Source: Diaporthe sp. PMI_573 (lineage: Eukaryota > Ascomycota > Sordariomycetes > Diaporthales > Diaporthaceae). From it: a stretch of 64,000 nucleotides of DNA. Positions 20,294 through 32,147 of this stretch are shown here, one piece after another (position 1 is the first letter of the stretch; every line of letters begins with the position of its first letter). The notes below the pieces were generated by a model. That model did not search any database, was not told where the DNA came from, and saw nothing but the letters and a program-made list of their open reading frames with translations. The stretch lies in NCBI GenBank assembly GCA_021399435.1, contig JAJTUP010000103.1, positions 62,001-126,000 on the forward strand, in the 5' to 3' direction. The translations under genes and the position numbers were made by a program.

Positions 20294-22006
20294 TTGCTCG
20301 ATGCACGCTGGCCTGAGCGAGGCTCAGCCCTGACTTGGGCGCCATATGGGCCTGAGCGGTGCTGCGGTGCCTTTCGCCGATACTACGGTGCCCTTCACCG
20401 GGCCTCCGACGGGCCCGAAGTGCTGCCTTCCAACACTATCTGTTAAATCACTATATGAGATTTTCCTGCGGCGTAGCTTTAGAGAACAATGGAGTTGGTA
20501 TGTTGAAGGTGGCAAGTGTTATCTGATGGGGTCGGAAGAGTTTGAATGGGTGGAGGTCAGCGGGGAATTCTTGGACATGGTTAGCAGAGCGCGGCCGGCA
20601 ACTATGCCACAAGCAAACGCAACATAATGGACTCGAGTACAGTACTGCCAAGCCATTTGTGAATGGATGCAGAGCATGTGCTGGACTGTAGTGGTTTTCA
20701 TGAAGTACTCTGAGTGGTGGGTACTTCGACATCTCTAAAAGTGACGTACTTTCAGCCCAAAAAGGGTCTCATCTACTTCTTCCACATGGGATATGTACAG
20801 TACATCCGCTCTGCTGTCTCATTGTTGAATCCCAAGGCCCTATCTTCAGTTGTTATGCAGGCAGAACCGTGCCAACCAAAGTGTCGGAGTTCTCAACTCG
20901 TTGAGGAGGATTGTGGTGGAAGCCAAGGAAAAGGCTGATAGGCGTAGGACGAAAATCATGCAACTGGAATGAAATCACTCTCGAGTCCCCTGAGATCCTG
21001 CAAGAGACGCGGTAGCGGGTTATAATGATGTAAGACCAATTGTAGGATTTTTAAAAATAACCTTGTGACCGGTTGTGGGACGGGAATTTAAGTTACTGAT
21101 TATCCTACATTATAAAAACGAAATTCAATCACAGAAAACACAACTGCCTACAACCATTGTCTTTGTGTGTGATAGGGAGTCTGGTATGCAGGGTGATGGC
21201 GTCGTTATGTTCTCTGCTGTTAGATTGTTGTGAGACGCTCATGGTTTATGTTCATTCACTCTGATTACGTGTGCCTGAAATCAACAACCTGCATTCCGCA
21301 GTCACCGCTAAGTCAAACAGACCAATAGAAAAAGTAGTACAAACACTCATGTTCTCAGAAATAGTCGCCGCAGCCGGCCCCTCTGCATTCTGCCTCAACT
21401 GGGACGTCTGCCGACGTAGTTTCAGTAGAAGGGTTCCTGTCATCACTAAGGTCCTGCCAGATCGCTGACCTATCGTTTTCATGGTTTTGTACTTTTCGTA
21501 CCTCGCTCAAACATGCAGCAGTCTCGGTAATCCCCTTTTCGGCACCCATCCCTCACCTTCGACCACTTCCTCTCGTCCTCGTTGGCGCCTCAACCACGGT
21601 CTCTTCCCTGACTGAGGTGGGCGAAGACATATATATAGTTATCTAGCCGTGAATAGCTCTTTAGGCTATGCTGCGTATTGTGTTCCTTGTTAAAGACCCT
21701 GTGAACGAAAAGGATGTGTGAGATCGGTTGGGTAAATTCAGGATTTAAAGGTATAGGTCCTAAATTGAGCGTTGCATAATTTGAACTTAATTTTGGTATC
21801 CGAAAAAGCTGACAAGCACCACTTGAAAATTCATTTGTGTTCAAGAATGAATTTTGAGTCCACCGTCAGGGCTACGATGAATTAAGGAATTAAGACCTCC
21901 ATCCTTCTTTCTCTATTGTCCATATTCCAACCGAAGCTTCACCGATCGGAGCCACTCGCACCCGCTGGCAATTAGCCATCAAGGGTCGAATGCTGCACTC
22001 CTCGGT
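20294..22006. other. Gene-poor region after the pogo copy
   Basis: A GC-rich patch at 20300-20430 with repeated GGGCCTGAGCG and CGGTGCC-like words directly follows the truncation point of the pogo transposase. Beyond it the sequence becomes AT-rich (21000-21150, 21650-21900). Small frames (20346-20627, 21355-21549) have no recognisable signature. The last part should contain the 3' untranslated region of the SNF2 gene. Confidence 0.4.
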
Positions 22007-25000
22007 CTAATCTCCATTGAAAAGCCGCTGTAGATCGAGCGTCGACAATCTGCCCACATTCTTACTTTCCCCCTCATCAAGAGCAGCATCGACGAATTTC
22101 TGCTTCTGCTTTTGCAAATCGGCGATGCGGTCCTCGACAGTTCCTTTAACAAGGAGGCGATGGACTTTGACAGGCTTCTGCTGGCCTATCCGATAGGCGC
22201 GATCCACAGCTTGCATCTCAATGTATGGGTTCCAGAAAGGGTCCATGATAACAACGTGGTTTGCGGCTGTGAGATTTAGGCCCGCATTCCCTGCCTTCAG
22301 GGACACCAACATCACCTTCGTGCGGGAGTTGGGGTCCTGGAAATCCTGAGCAGCAGCGTCCCGATGGACACGTGACATGCCTCCATCATATCTACAATAA
22401 CCGAGGCCAAGCTCATACTTGATGGGGATCTCAAGCAGGTCGAGCAAGAAGGTGAACTGAGAGAAGACAATGGTCTTGTCCCCGCTCTCTCGGACGTCTT
22501 TCAGAATCTTGCAGCACTCCGATACCTTGGCAGATGGCATCCAGTTCTTCTTCAGGTATTTCATATACCGCTTGTACTCAGATTTGTTCTTCCTGGCCTC
22601 GGTTCGCAAGCTCTTGAGCATATGAGGTTTGATTTCCTCCTCCTTCTTTTTGCCCTTGCCCTTGCTCTTGCCCTTGGATTTGCGCTTGGGCTTGTTCGCC
22701 CTGCGGTGAGTCTTCGGCGCGGTGTTAACACTCTGGCCGAGGGGCAAATCGTCGTCATCGTCGCTGTCCTTAGCAGGCTCCTCTTCGTCGTCATTATCAA
22801 CGATGAAGCCCTTCAGATTGCCATTACGATCGACATCATCGGAGTCATCCCAGTCATCATCGGAATCGGTCTCAGATTCAGAAGAGTCATCTTCCGTGGA
22901 GCTTGCTTCCGCGGCAGTCTCAATGTCATCCTCATTCACAGCTGTCGGCTCAGGCATGTGAACTGCCTTGAATGATGTCAGGTTGATAACCTTCTTCGGG
23001 CCGACAGCTCCACGGCACTCCGGGCATTTGAAGGTACTACCTTCGTCGCCAGCTCGGATGTTGTTGTCAAGGGCCCTCTCGGCAAGGGTGGTGAAGCACT
23101 CGGCACATGTATTGTGTCCACATGGTAGAACGATGGTCGGATCAATGACCGCGTCGAGACAAATGGGACACTTGAACCCTTCCTCGTTTTGCGCTTTGAG
23201 GCGGGCAACAACATCAGGGGCCAGGGTCTTGGCTAGGGCGTTCATGTCTTGCTCAGTAACCTCGTTGTTGCCGACATATTCCACGTCGAGGTTCAGGTGT
23301 GGATGGCAGCAAGCTTGGCGAAGACGGAGGAGCAAGACAAGGATGTTGCTGTAGTTCTTTCCGACGGTACCCGCACGGAGGTATTTGTTGAACGTGATCC
23401 TTGACTTGTTTTCCAAATCAGTGTAGAACTGTCGCTCATCCTCGGAAAATTCAACGTGAGCGACAGCCTCGGTTTTCGGGGGCAATGTCAGTAGCGGCTT
23501 CCCATCAAGCGTGGAAGACTTCATCCGTCGGAGCATGATAGCCTTTAGTAAGACGCGAAGGGCATCCATGGCTTTCGTCTTGGCGTACTCTCCGGCAGAA
23601 CGACCTCGGCCCGTCCGAGGGGTTAGACTCCCAAAGGTCTTGTTGAATTCCTTCTGCTCATGGTAGGGCTTGATCTTCAGGAACTTGATTAAAGAAAACA
23701 ATTCGTGGATACCGTTCATCATTGGTGTGCCCGTCAGACACCAACGGTAGGTGCCTCTCAAGGAGCACGAACCCCTTGCCTGGAGAGTCTTGTCGTTCTT
23801 GATGCACTGAGCTTCGTCCAGAATGACTCGGTAGAATTTGCTGTTCGGGTGTAGGAGCGGGCAACTCTTGGCCAGCTCTGCGTCACAGTCCGGTCTGGCC
23901 CCAGGATGGTGGGCCACCCACTTGTCAAACCGCTTCTGCTCAGCGCCTACCTTTCCGTACGACGTCAAGACTACGTCGTAGGCACGAATGTCTTCGTATT
24001 TCATAGACTTGTTGTGCAGGAGCAGGACGCTGAGACGGTGCTGAGGCTTGAGCTTCTATGGGCATTTGTCAGCACATATCAAAGGCAAGTTTGTTAGAGA
24101 GTATTACCTTCTTGATCTCTATTTTCCACTGCTTCAGTAGCGCGATAGGCCCCACGATGAGGTTCGTCTTGTTCCTACTGTCAGATGAAGGACGGCTCAC
24201 CATCAGAGCAAGTGCAGATATCGTCTTTCCCAGGCCCATCTGTTACCGTATTAGCAAGTCCGGTGCTTATCGTGTAGAAGAGTCATGCTTGAGCCCTGAC
24301 CCCAAGTCTGATGGTGGTAACCTGAGGCAGAGATGAAGGTGCTTGGGGGAGGGTGGGGCGGGGTTGGATAAGAGACCTACATCATCAGCCAGGATGCCAC
24401 CCTGGTTCTTGCCCTTCTCGCTATCCATCATCCATTGGAGGGACAGCTGTTGATGTGCATACAGAGCATATCTGAGTTGCTCCGGGGTACCGATGCGATC
24501 TTCCTTGGGAATGTCCTCATCGGGCCGGATGTTGGCGAGGAGGTCCTTGATTTGCTCAGCTGTCTCTGTGGGTTCATGGTGTGGATCTTCGTAGTCCGAC
24601 AGGAGGTTCGCACCCGGAGGCTTACGGAAAGAGTCGAAGCTGTTCTTGACCCACTCGGTTATATTACTGAAGGAACTGCCTTCGCTGGGAAAGTTTGACA
24701 AGGCAGCTAGATAGGGGTTGGTATTAGCACTCCAGGTTTGCAAGCGAGCGTAGGCGCCTGGATTTAGGGTTCCTGGTCGGTTACCCAGTGACGCCATGGG
24801 GGAAACGTCACCAGTGTAACCTGCGAACCGGTTATCAGAATTGAAAACAGGCAGAACAACAGTATTGGCTGTGAGTCCATATCCACTAGAAGGAAGGTAG
24901 CGTTCTTGATGGGAAAGAGAGGCCTCTCGGTAGCTGCAAAGTTCGGTACGATAATTGATGCCACGCAAGGAATCGGAGAAAGGAAACGCACCTATTGTCG

Positions 25001-25750
25001 GAATTATATTCGACAGAGTCATAAAATGCAGAGGCGAGGTCGACGGCCCATAGCTCGGCGCATCGTGACCGCCCACAGACTGGGGAGGTAAAGGTTGTGC
25101 CGGGAGATAAACGACGGTTTCTAAGTCAGCATCAAAGTCATAATGTCCCGGCATACGTGCCTGCGGCTGACTCTGACCACGTAGGGACGCATTGTTCGGA
25201 CGGAACGTATCATGCTCTTGGGAACACGGAGGCTGGGGCTGGCTCTGCGACGGTTGTGAAGGACGACCTAGAATACTGTCGAAGGCAGTAAGCCTAGTAG
25301 GTGCCGTGAAGAGCGGCTCAAAACCGGTGTCATCACTATAGGAGTGTCAGCTATCTTTCAAAAGGTCTAATATCGTTCAATTTACGGTTATACCACAAAC
25401 ATACCCGCTTAGGTCAATAACATCAGCACCGTCCGCCCGGAAGTTGTCTCCCACAGACGGAGTAGCAATCGCAGTGTGTTGGGGACTCGAGGTCGTTCTT
25501 CGGCGCTTGAGACGGGATCCGGACGAAGCATTCTCGTCCAGATTGTGATCAGAGACTCGCTTCTCTTGACCAAAGACAGAACCTGCCGTAGAGGCGCTGG
25601 TAAGCGTGAGAATTTCGGAGTTCGAATAGGAACTTGATTCTGCACGAGAGCGGGTAAGCGTATATTGGAAGGGGGCGAAGGTAGACTCCCAAATAATTAC
25701 AACTCGCTCATTTACTCACCTTCAACATCCTCTGGCCGATGTTGCTGCAT
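22007..25750 (-). CDS. SNF2-family RING translocase, Uls1/Rad16-like
   Basis: Five exons on the minus strand: 25750-25720, 25639-25405, 25335-24381, 24239-24108 and 24055-22007. All introns are GT...AG and phases agree, giving 1133 residues. The tiny first exon supplies the start MQQHRPEDVE. The poorly conserved N-terminal 330 residues are Ser/Pro/Asn-rich. The helicase core begins with YALYAHQQLSLQWM and ILADDMGLGKTIS (Walker A, split by intron 3 at residue 407), then VVLTSYGKV, VILDEAQCIKN (motif II, DEAQ) and WCLTGTPMMNG. A C3HC4 RING finger (CPICLDAV...CGHNTCAECF...CPECRG) sits near 747-810, inserted between the helicase lobes. An acidic/Lys-rich linker and the C lobe follow (FSQFTFLLDLLEI, AGNAGLNLTAANHV, QAVDRAYRIGQQKPV). 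Uls1-type proteins are nuclear ATPases with ubiquitin-ligase potential acting on SUMOylated chromatin proteins; that role is inferred. It appears intact. Confidence 0.9.
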
Positions 25751-26350
25751 GGCACCGTTGTGAATGTGGGGGCAGTCGACCACGGGCGGGGCTGTGGCTT
25801 TCCTTCTGCAATATGGAAGAGATTTTGCGTGATCTTCCTCTTTCTATTGAAACACAAAGGGGTGGCTGGCACTTCTTGTTTTTGTAGCTTTAAGGGAATA
25901 AAGGTGTCATGTGATACTGGAGCGGGCACAGGCAGGATAGATATATGTTCAGCTTTTTGAGGCCGCCGTGCTGCCTGGAGCGCCACAACGGCATTCCGGG
26001 CGTTATTTGCCGAAAAAAGTATGACCCCATTTGACAGACACTTCGGCACACGATGACTCATGTGTGCCGTCACATACTGCGCCATTGGATGTAAATAATC
26101 CTCTCCCAAAAGAGTTAGGAGTGTGTGGTCTAGGGTCCCGTCTGCCTAACAAATCAAGTGTCGTTCGGGAATTTGGTGCTCGTCTTTCCTCTGCTAATGT
26201 TCCTAAAAGCCTATCCAGACCGCGCCAACTACCCATTGCGTTACGGCTACGCGTTTGATTGTGAAATATATCTTGGGCGCGCTTGCCATATTGTGGAGGT
26301 AGATATTTGTAGCCGATAGCAAAACGGGGACAGCTCTGGCCTTCTCTGAA
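25751..26350. other. Divergent intergenic region between SNF2 gene and hAT-F
   Basis: This 600-bp stretch separates the start codons of the SNF2 gene (minus) and the hAT-F transposase (plus). A left terminal repeat matching the right end of hAT-F is expected here but was not found. No other gene is supported. Confidence 0.45.
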
Positions 26351-28639
26351 ATGGCGCAACCCGCAAGAGGGGAAGCGCCGTCAGTCGCCCTTTCTAGGGC
26401 ATCCGCCAGTTTTAGCGTTCCCGAGAGCTCCCCTGACCTTGACTCAGTAGAGCCCGGCGTGGACGCGACCGGCGATACATCGCCTTCGATCGACTACATT
26501 GGATATGAAGGCATCGATTGGAATCGCCGAGCAGGGTTCTCTATACGCAAGTATAGAAAAAGAGCGCGGACGGGATGGGTATGGGAGCATGGGTTCGATA
26601 TCGAGAAAAACGATTCCGGTCATCGATTCTGGCTTTGCAAAGCCTGCCATCGGAAGAAGGCTACAATTACCCACATGTACGATGCTGCATCCACAAGTCA
26701 AGCAAACAGTCATATGGAAGAAATCCACCACATCAACAGTGGCGGACCAATGCTACCACAGAGGAAGAAGCAGCGCACTCTTTTCGACATGGTTGATCTA
26801 GACTCCCACCGACCCAAGGATCAGGCTTTGATGAACGCCTTCATATCATCCTTTGAACCGCTTCGCTTTCAGCATCTCCTTATACGCTGGGTGGCATGCG
26901 ACAACATCCCATTTCACAAGCTGGAGAGTCCGTACTTTCGCGACCTTATGGCTTACGCGAACAGCGCCATCGCGGATTCGGGCAGTATCCCAACCCATAG
27001 CACAATCCGCGACTGGATTGTGCGGTCCTTCAATCGTCACAAAGGCGTCGTGACGGAATTGCTTCGTCGGTCGCTCAGCCGCATTAACGTCTCCTTTGAT
27101 GCGTGGTCCTCTCGAAAATTCACATCTCTACTCGGCCTTACCGTACACTTTCTTGATGACGAAGGGAAGTTCCGTACGTTTCTCCTCGGTTTGCCACGGA
27201 TTGAAGGTCGTCACTGTGGAGAAAACTTTGCCGACCGTGTCAGCGAGATAATCCACGAGTATGGGTTCGAGGATCGCGTCGGATATTTTGTCACAGACAA
27301 TGCGGAGAGCAATGACACGTGCCTTGAAGACTTGGGCATTGAGTTGGGGTTCAAAAAGCAGGATCGTCGGCTCCGTTGCTGTGGCCACATCATCAACCTC
27401 GTCGCCCGGTCCATTCTTTTCGGTACGGACGCCGACGCGTTCGAAGAGGATTGCCAGGCCGACAAAGAGATCCAAGATGAGGTTAAACTTTGGAGATCAA
27501 AGGGCCCCATCGGCAAGCTGCACAACATCGTTCACTGGGTGGAAAGGTCTGGCCAGCGCATTGAAAGGCTCCACAAGCTCCAATCCATTGAGAACACCGC
27601 CCTGGGCTTCGAAGACAAAACAACCTACGATGTCGTCATGGATAACGCTACTCGCTGGAACTCGTCCGAGGCGATGATGGAGCGAGGTTACATGCTTCGC
27701 AATGCACTCGATTCGCTGGTCCAAGCGGAAGTGACAGAGTGGAACCAATACGTGGCCAGAAGGACACAGAACGGGACAAAGCCGATGCCGAAGAAGTGCC
27801 GCAAGAAGCCTGCAATTGTGGATGATCGGATGGCCGCTGAGGACTGGTCCGTTATTGCAGAGTATTTGGCGATCCTGAAACCATTGAAGATCGCGACGAA
27901 GCGTCTAGAGGGCCGGCCGCGAGAAGGCAAATTCGGCGCGATTTGGGAGGTTTTGTTGACAATGGAGTGGCTCCTGAAGCACTTAGAAGAGGCAAAGTTA
28001 CAACATGAGCGAGACGAGGAGCCTTACCTGCGAATTGGCTGCAATCTCGGCTGGATGAAGCTGGATCAATACTACGCCCTAACCGAGGACAGCCCTGCAT
28101 ACCTCGCAAGCCTCGTCCTCCATCCCGCATTTCGCTGGTCAACCGTCGAGTCACAATGGTCTGATCATCCGGATTGGTTGGCCAGAGGAAGGCTGGCCGT
28201 GCAAGAGCTATGGGAGGAGTACCGAAGCCTCCCGGTCGAGCAAGATACGATACCGGAGCAGCCGACTGTTGCAAGGAAGACAACGGACCTGGATGACTTT
28301 ATGACTTCAATTAGAAAACTCGGCGCCCAGCCTGCGCCTTCAGTGTGCTCCATGCGTGACGAGTACGCAGAATGGGTGGCCAGTACCGATCCGGGCGATT
28401 GTTTGGTAGACGACCCGATCCAGTATTGGCTTCTCCGCAGACGCCAATATCCACGCTTGTCGCGAATGGCAATCGATCTCTTTTCCATTCCGGCTATGTC
28501 TTCGGAGCCAGAGCGAATATTTAGCCTTGCCGGACAGATGGTCACAGCTCAGAGAGGCCGCCTCAAAGCGGATCTTATAGGAGCTGCTCAATGTCTTTCG
28601 TCGTGGGAGAAAAGTGGGGTTATCCAGATATCCAAATGA
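26351..28639 (+). CDS. hAT transposase F, intact single-exon frame
   Basis: A 762-residue uninterrupted frame starting MAQPARGEAP. It carries a BED-like zinc-binding segment (CKACHRKKATI, later H-x4-H near residue 120), RINVSFDAWSSRK (first catalytic region), GYFVTDNAESNDT (second Asp), RRLRCCGHIINLVAR, GPIGKLHNIVHWV, MDNATRWNSSEAM, LVLHPAFRW and the dimerisation block YPRLSRMAIDLFSIPAMSSE followed by PERIFSLAGQM. All core hAT motifs are readable and no stop or frameshift occurs. Downstream lies an AAATC repeat array ending in GGACCCCTG, a plausible right end; no left end was recognised. The copy is either a young transposon whose left border I could not define, or a 5'-deleted or possibly domesticated one. 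Confidence 0.9.
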   Translation: MAQPARGEAPSVALSRASASFSVPESSPDLDSVEPGVDATGDTSPSIDYIGYEGIDWNRRAGFSIRKYRKRARTGWVWEHGFDIEKNDSGHRFWLCKACHRKKATITHMYDAASTSQANSHMEEIHHINSGGPMLPQRKKQRTLFDMVDLDSHRPKDQALMNAFISSFEPLRFQHLLIRWVACDNIPFHKLESPYFRDLMAYANSAIADSGSIPTHSTIRDWIVRSFNRHKGVVTELLRRSLSRINVSFDAWSSRKFTSLLGLTVHFLDDEGKFRTFLLGLPRIEGRHCGENFADRVSEIIHEYGFEDRVGYFVTDNAESNDTCLEDLGIELGFKKQDRRLRCCGHIINLVARSILFGTDADAFEEDCQADKEIQDEVKLWRSKGPIGKLHNIVHWVERSGQRIERLHKLQSIENTALGFEDKTTYDVVMDNATRWNSSEAMMERGYMLRNALDSLVQAEVTEWNQYVARRTQNGTKPMPKKCRKKPAIVDDRMAAEDWSVIAEYLAILKPLKIATKRLEGRPREGKFGAIWEVLLTMEWLLKHLEEAKLQHERDEEPYLRIGCNLGWMKLDQYYALTEDSPAYLASLVLHPAFRWSTVESQWSDHPDWLARGRLAVQELWEEYRSLPVEQDTIPEQPTVARKTTDLDDFMTSIRKLGAQPAPSVCSMRDEYAEWVASTDPGDCLVDDPIQYWLLRRRQYPRLSRMAIDLFSIPAMSSEPERIFSLAGQMVTAQRGRLKADLIGAAQCLSSWEKSGVIQISK

Positions 28640-28649
28640 GATCCAAATC

Positions 28650-28760
28650 GATTCAAATCAAATCAAATCAAATCAAATCGATGATTTTACTATCCAAATC
28701 AAATCAAATTGGACCCCTGATTTGATTTGATTTATTTGTTTGCAAGTCTGCATCAAAGGA
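28650..28760. repeat. AAATC/GATTT pentanucleotide array at hAT-F right end
   Basis: Multiple head-to-tail copies of AAATC on one side of GGACCCCTG (ending near 28720) and its inverse GATTT on the other. It fits a hAT subterminal binding array around a terminal CAGGGGTCC, read from the minus strand. Confidence 0.65.
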
Positions 28761-28838
28761 GTCGTTGCGGTGAGTTAGTTCCCAGGCGGCCGCCTCGTTG
28801 CTATCTAAAATTTGACTAAACAAGCAAAAACGACATAG

Positions 28839-31800
28839 ATGGCCGTAGGCATATGTGGTGCCTATGATAACTTGACGGGACACATTCGAGAGTTTCTGGA
28901 CCACGTACCGGTGATTGAACGGTGTAACTCAGTGCTCTGGTCGAACAATGCTTCCTTTGACATCCACAACGTACGTAAACTCCGCTCTGCTATTGATTTT
29001 ATGAAACGTGAGAGTTGATGATCGAAAAGATTCTGGTGGCGTGCTATTCGACCCTACTCGCTTTCTATAGTAAGGCGATGGCCTTCTTGCATGAGGAAAG
29101 CCGCATCAAGCGGATGTTGGAGACTTTTCACTCCGAGATCCCTGGGCTTGTTGCCGATTTTAATGGTCACGCCGACAAGTTGTCTAGACAGATGGAAGTT
29201 GAGACTCTTGTAACTGTCAAAAAGATCCTGGATCAACAGACTGAGAGCTTCGGTGCGTAGACCCTATGCGAGAACATTGAATGCCATTGGCGACCTCGGC
29301 AGAGCAAACACCGCTCAGCTTATCATCGTTACTAACCCACTCTGTGTCCTAGTCGACGACAACTTGTACATACAAGACCAAATCGGCAACCGCAATGCCG
29401 ACGAAGATGATAGATCGGATGAAGCTTGCCATTGGATCATTTTCGAGGAGAACTTCGAAGACTGGGCATATGGCCCTCATGGTGTATTAACCATGTACGG
29501 AGTCGTGGGCTGTGGCAAAACATCAACGGCTGCCTACGTTACGAAGTATCTACGCGAGGAAGCAAGAGCACCAGTCCTGGCCTATTACTGCACGCAACAA
29601 GAAGACGACGAGCTCCGACTCATTCTCTGCAGCCTAACGTACCAGCTGCTGCAGGCGAAGACGGAATTGAAGGAGAAATTCAAAGACTGGTCCGAAAAGC
29701 GACAGGCGGTCACCCTTGATAAGCCGTCCAACAAGCCTGCTGTCCTTGCGGAATTTCTCTGCAGCTCTCTTCAAAATTCCAGAGAGCAGGTTTTCATCGT
29801 CCTCGATGGCCTCGACGAGTGTGAGGAGGATGTGAGAAGCGCTCTCCTCGTTCTATTCAGAGACCTCATCTCCAACGGTGCCATGGTCAAGCTATTCGTG
29901 TCTTCGCGACAGCGAGATGACATTCTACAGACCTTGAGTAGCTCAGAGACAACAGAGGAAGCGCACCAGATACCCCTTTTCCATATCGACATGAAACCCA
30001 CCGAGGAGCGTGACCGTGTCCTGGCGAAGCACCTGGCAGCCAAGCCTCTTCGACAGATCCAAGACAACAGGGTGCGCGAGAAAGCTATAGAGCAGCTGGC
30101 TAAGCAAGCCCGGGGGTCCGCCATTTGGCTGCACATGGCAATGGCGTCGCTGGCGGGCGCCAAGAACGAGCACCGTATCGAGAAATGCCTGGAGTTCCTT
30201 CAAACGGACCCGAGACTGGTTGACTGGTACGAACGGCTCTTCAGAGACGCCGAATCAGCCACATGCAACGATCGGGAGATTCTCGAGCGAGCCCTAGAGA
30301 CCCTCGCGGTAGCCCGGAGGCCGATGACCATCGACGAGCTCGCGAGGGCAGCCAACATAGATGATGCCGAGAATGGGGAGAGCCTGCTTCTTCTCAATGA
30401 GGCGGCGGAGGAGATAGACTTCCTCAGTCTCATTCGCCCGTTTGTGGCAACGTTGGATGAGTCCGCGAATGGGAAAGCTTTGAGGGTACGACTGGTGCAC
30501 CAGTCACTGCTGGAACTGCTTCTCACAGCCCGGCCATCCGAGTGGGAGGAGATGGCGACAACTAAGAAGAATAAGCGAGTCACAGCCAAGGAGAAGGAGC
30601 AGCGCCGCCGCGATCTGAATGAGCAGCTCATGGCGAGGTGTGTCAAATATCTCCTCCTGGACGATTTGGAGGACGGGATGTCCGACGATGATCCACACAC
30701 GCCTTCGGAGATTGGTGCAGACACTGCTCAGGAGAACGAGGAGCCATGGGATGGTTTTGGTTTTGGTGATATGTTTGCGGAGCCCGTGACCCAAAAGAGG
30801 ACGCGAACCCGGGCTCAGATCTCACACTTACACTTCTACGAATACGCCGCCTCTTATTGGGTCAACCATTTTGCCGCGTGTGAGAAAGACGCCACGAACA
30901 ATCTCAAGAAGGATGCGAGCAAGCTTCTAGATTTCACCGCCAGCGAGTGCACCGATTGGGTGTCCTTCGTCCGAACCGAAAAGGAGGCTCAAGGGGAGAT
31001 ATTTCCGAAAACCTCTGAGCCCGCCAGCCTGGCAGCGTATTTTGGGCTAGGCGAGACCCTCGCTGGCATACTTGCCGATGATAGCACAGTCCTCCCGTCG
31101 ACAAAGGATGGAGCAGTCTTCTGGTCATCTCGTGGAGGCTATGCGAGCATCGTCAAGCTCCTCCTCGAGAACGGCGCAGATCCTAACCAGCACATCGCCG
31201 ACGAGCACACAGCCCTGACGATTGCCGCACATCGTGGGCATCTCGGCTGCGTGCAGGCCTTGCTCACCGACCAGCGGACAGACCTCAACGTCGAGGGCAC
31301 CAGGAGTCGCACCGCGCTCTCGTTTGCAGCCGGCAACGGCCACGAGAAGATCTGCGCGGCTCTCGTACAACGCAAGGACTGCAGACTCGACGATATGGAC
31401 TGGAAGGGGATGACGCCGCTCTTCTATGCGGCCGGCTCCGAGCATGTGTCTATCGTCAAGGCCCTGGCCACCCTCCCTGGTGTCAATGTCAACCATCAAG
31501 AAAATTCTGGGCGCACGACTCTGAGCCGCGCCGCCGAGGGACGTGGGATCGCACCCTTCAAGCAGCTCCTCGACACGGAGGGGGTCAATGTCAACCTACC
31601 GGACAATGATGGAATGACGCCACTTATGTGGGCAGCATTCATGGGCAATGCAGCCGGTACTGAAGAGCTGCTGCGGCACGCGGAGATCGACAAGGCCGCG
31701 GTCAGCTTCAAGGATAAGAAGAATGCTATCCATTTCGCGTGTCAGACGGGCATGCACGAGGTGCTGATGTGCCTCTTGAAGCACGATTGCCCGGGGATCG

Positions 31801-32147
31801 ACGATCCTGATGTTGATGGCTGGACGCCGATGATGTGGGCTATTCAGAACGGCCCGGAGTGTGTCTCAACTCTGCTTGCAACGGGCCAGGTCGAGATCGA
31901 GCGTCGTGATAACGAGGGTAGGAGTGTGCTGTCCCAGACGGCGCAATGGGGTAGCTCGATCGAGGTCATCAGGATCCTGCTGCATCACGGCGCCGATCCG
32001 GGGGCGACGGATAACAACGGCCAGACATCGCTCGACGTGGCGATGAAGAGGGGACTCTCCGTCGGCTTTATGATGGCGGACGAGCTGTCTGCGTGGCTCA
32101 ACAAGAAGCGAGGCGAGCACAACCAGCCTCTTCAGAGCACTAGATAA
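28839..32147 (+). CDS. NACHT-ankyrin NLR (STAND) receptor-like protein
   Basis: The best model is join(28839-28970, 29015-29252, 29353-32147), 1054 residues, with introns of 44 and 100 bp in consistent phases. Residues 1-123 form an alpha-helical N-terminal domain (HIREFLDHVPVIERC, VACYSTLLAFYSKAMAFL) resembling fungal Goodbye-type NLR N-termini; this is an inference. The NACHT domain has Walker A GVVGCGKTSTAAY near 175, Walker B FIVLDGLDECEED near 271 and VKLFVSSRQRDD. The helical region contains GSAIWLHMAMASL and RPMTIDELA. From about 700 to 1040 there are roughly nine ankyrin repeats (for example GYASIVKLLLENGADPN, DGMTPLMWAAFMGN, SSIEVIRILLHHGADPG). Such proteins act in fungal non-self recognition and programmed cell death. 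The start lies about 120 bp from the hAT-F end, so an upstream exon could have been lost. The frame is otherwise intact. Confidence 0.85.

Noticed and set aside
20346..20627. Plus frame of 93 codons after the truncated pogo copy
   Set aside because: Starts in repeat-like GC-rich sequence and shows no conserved motif.
22622..22975. Plus frames with hydrophobic repeats inside the SNF2 gene
   Set aside because: Antisense shadow of the acidic/Lys-rich linker of the SNF2 protein.
30200..30724. Minus frame rich in Ser/Arg inside the NLR
   Set aside because: Antisense shadow of the NLR coding sequence; no independent support.
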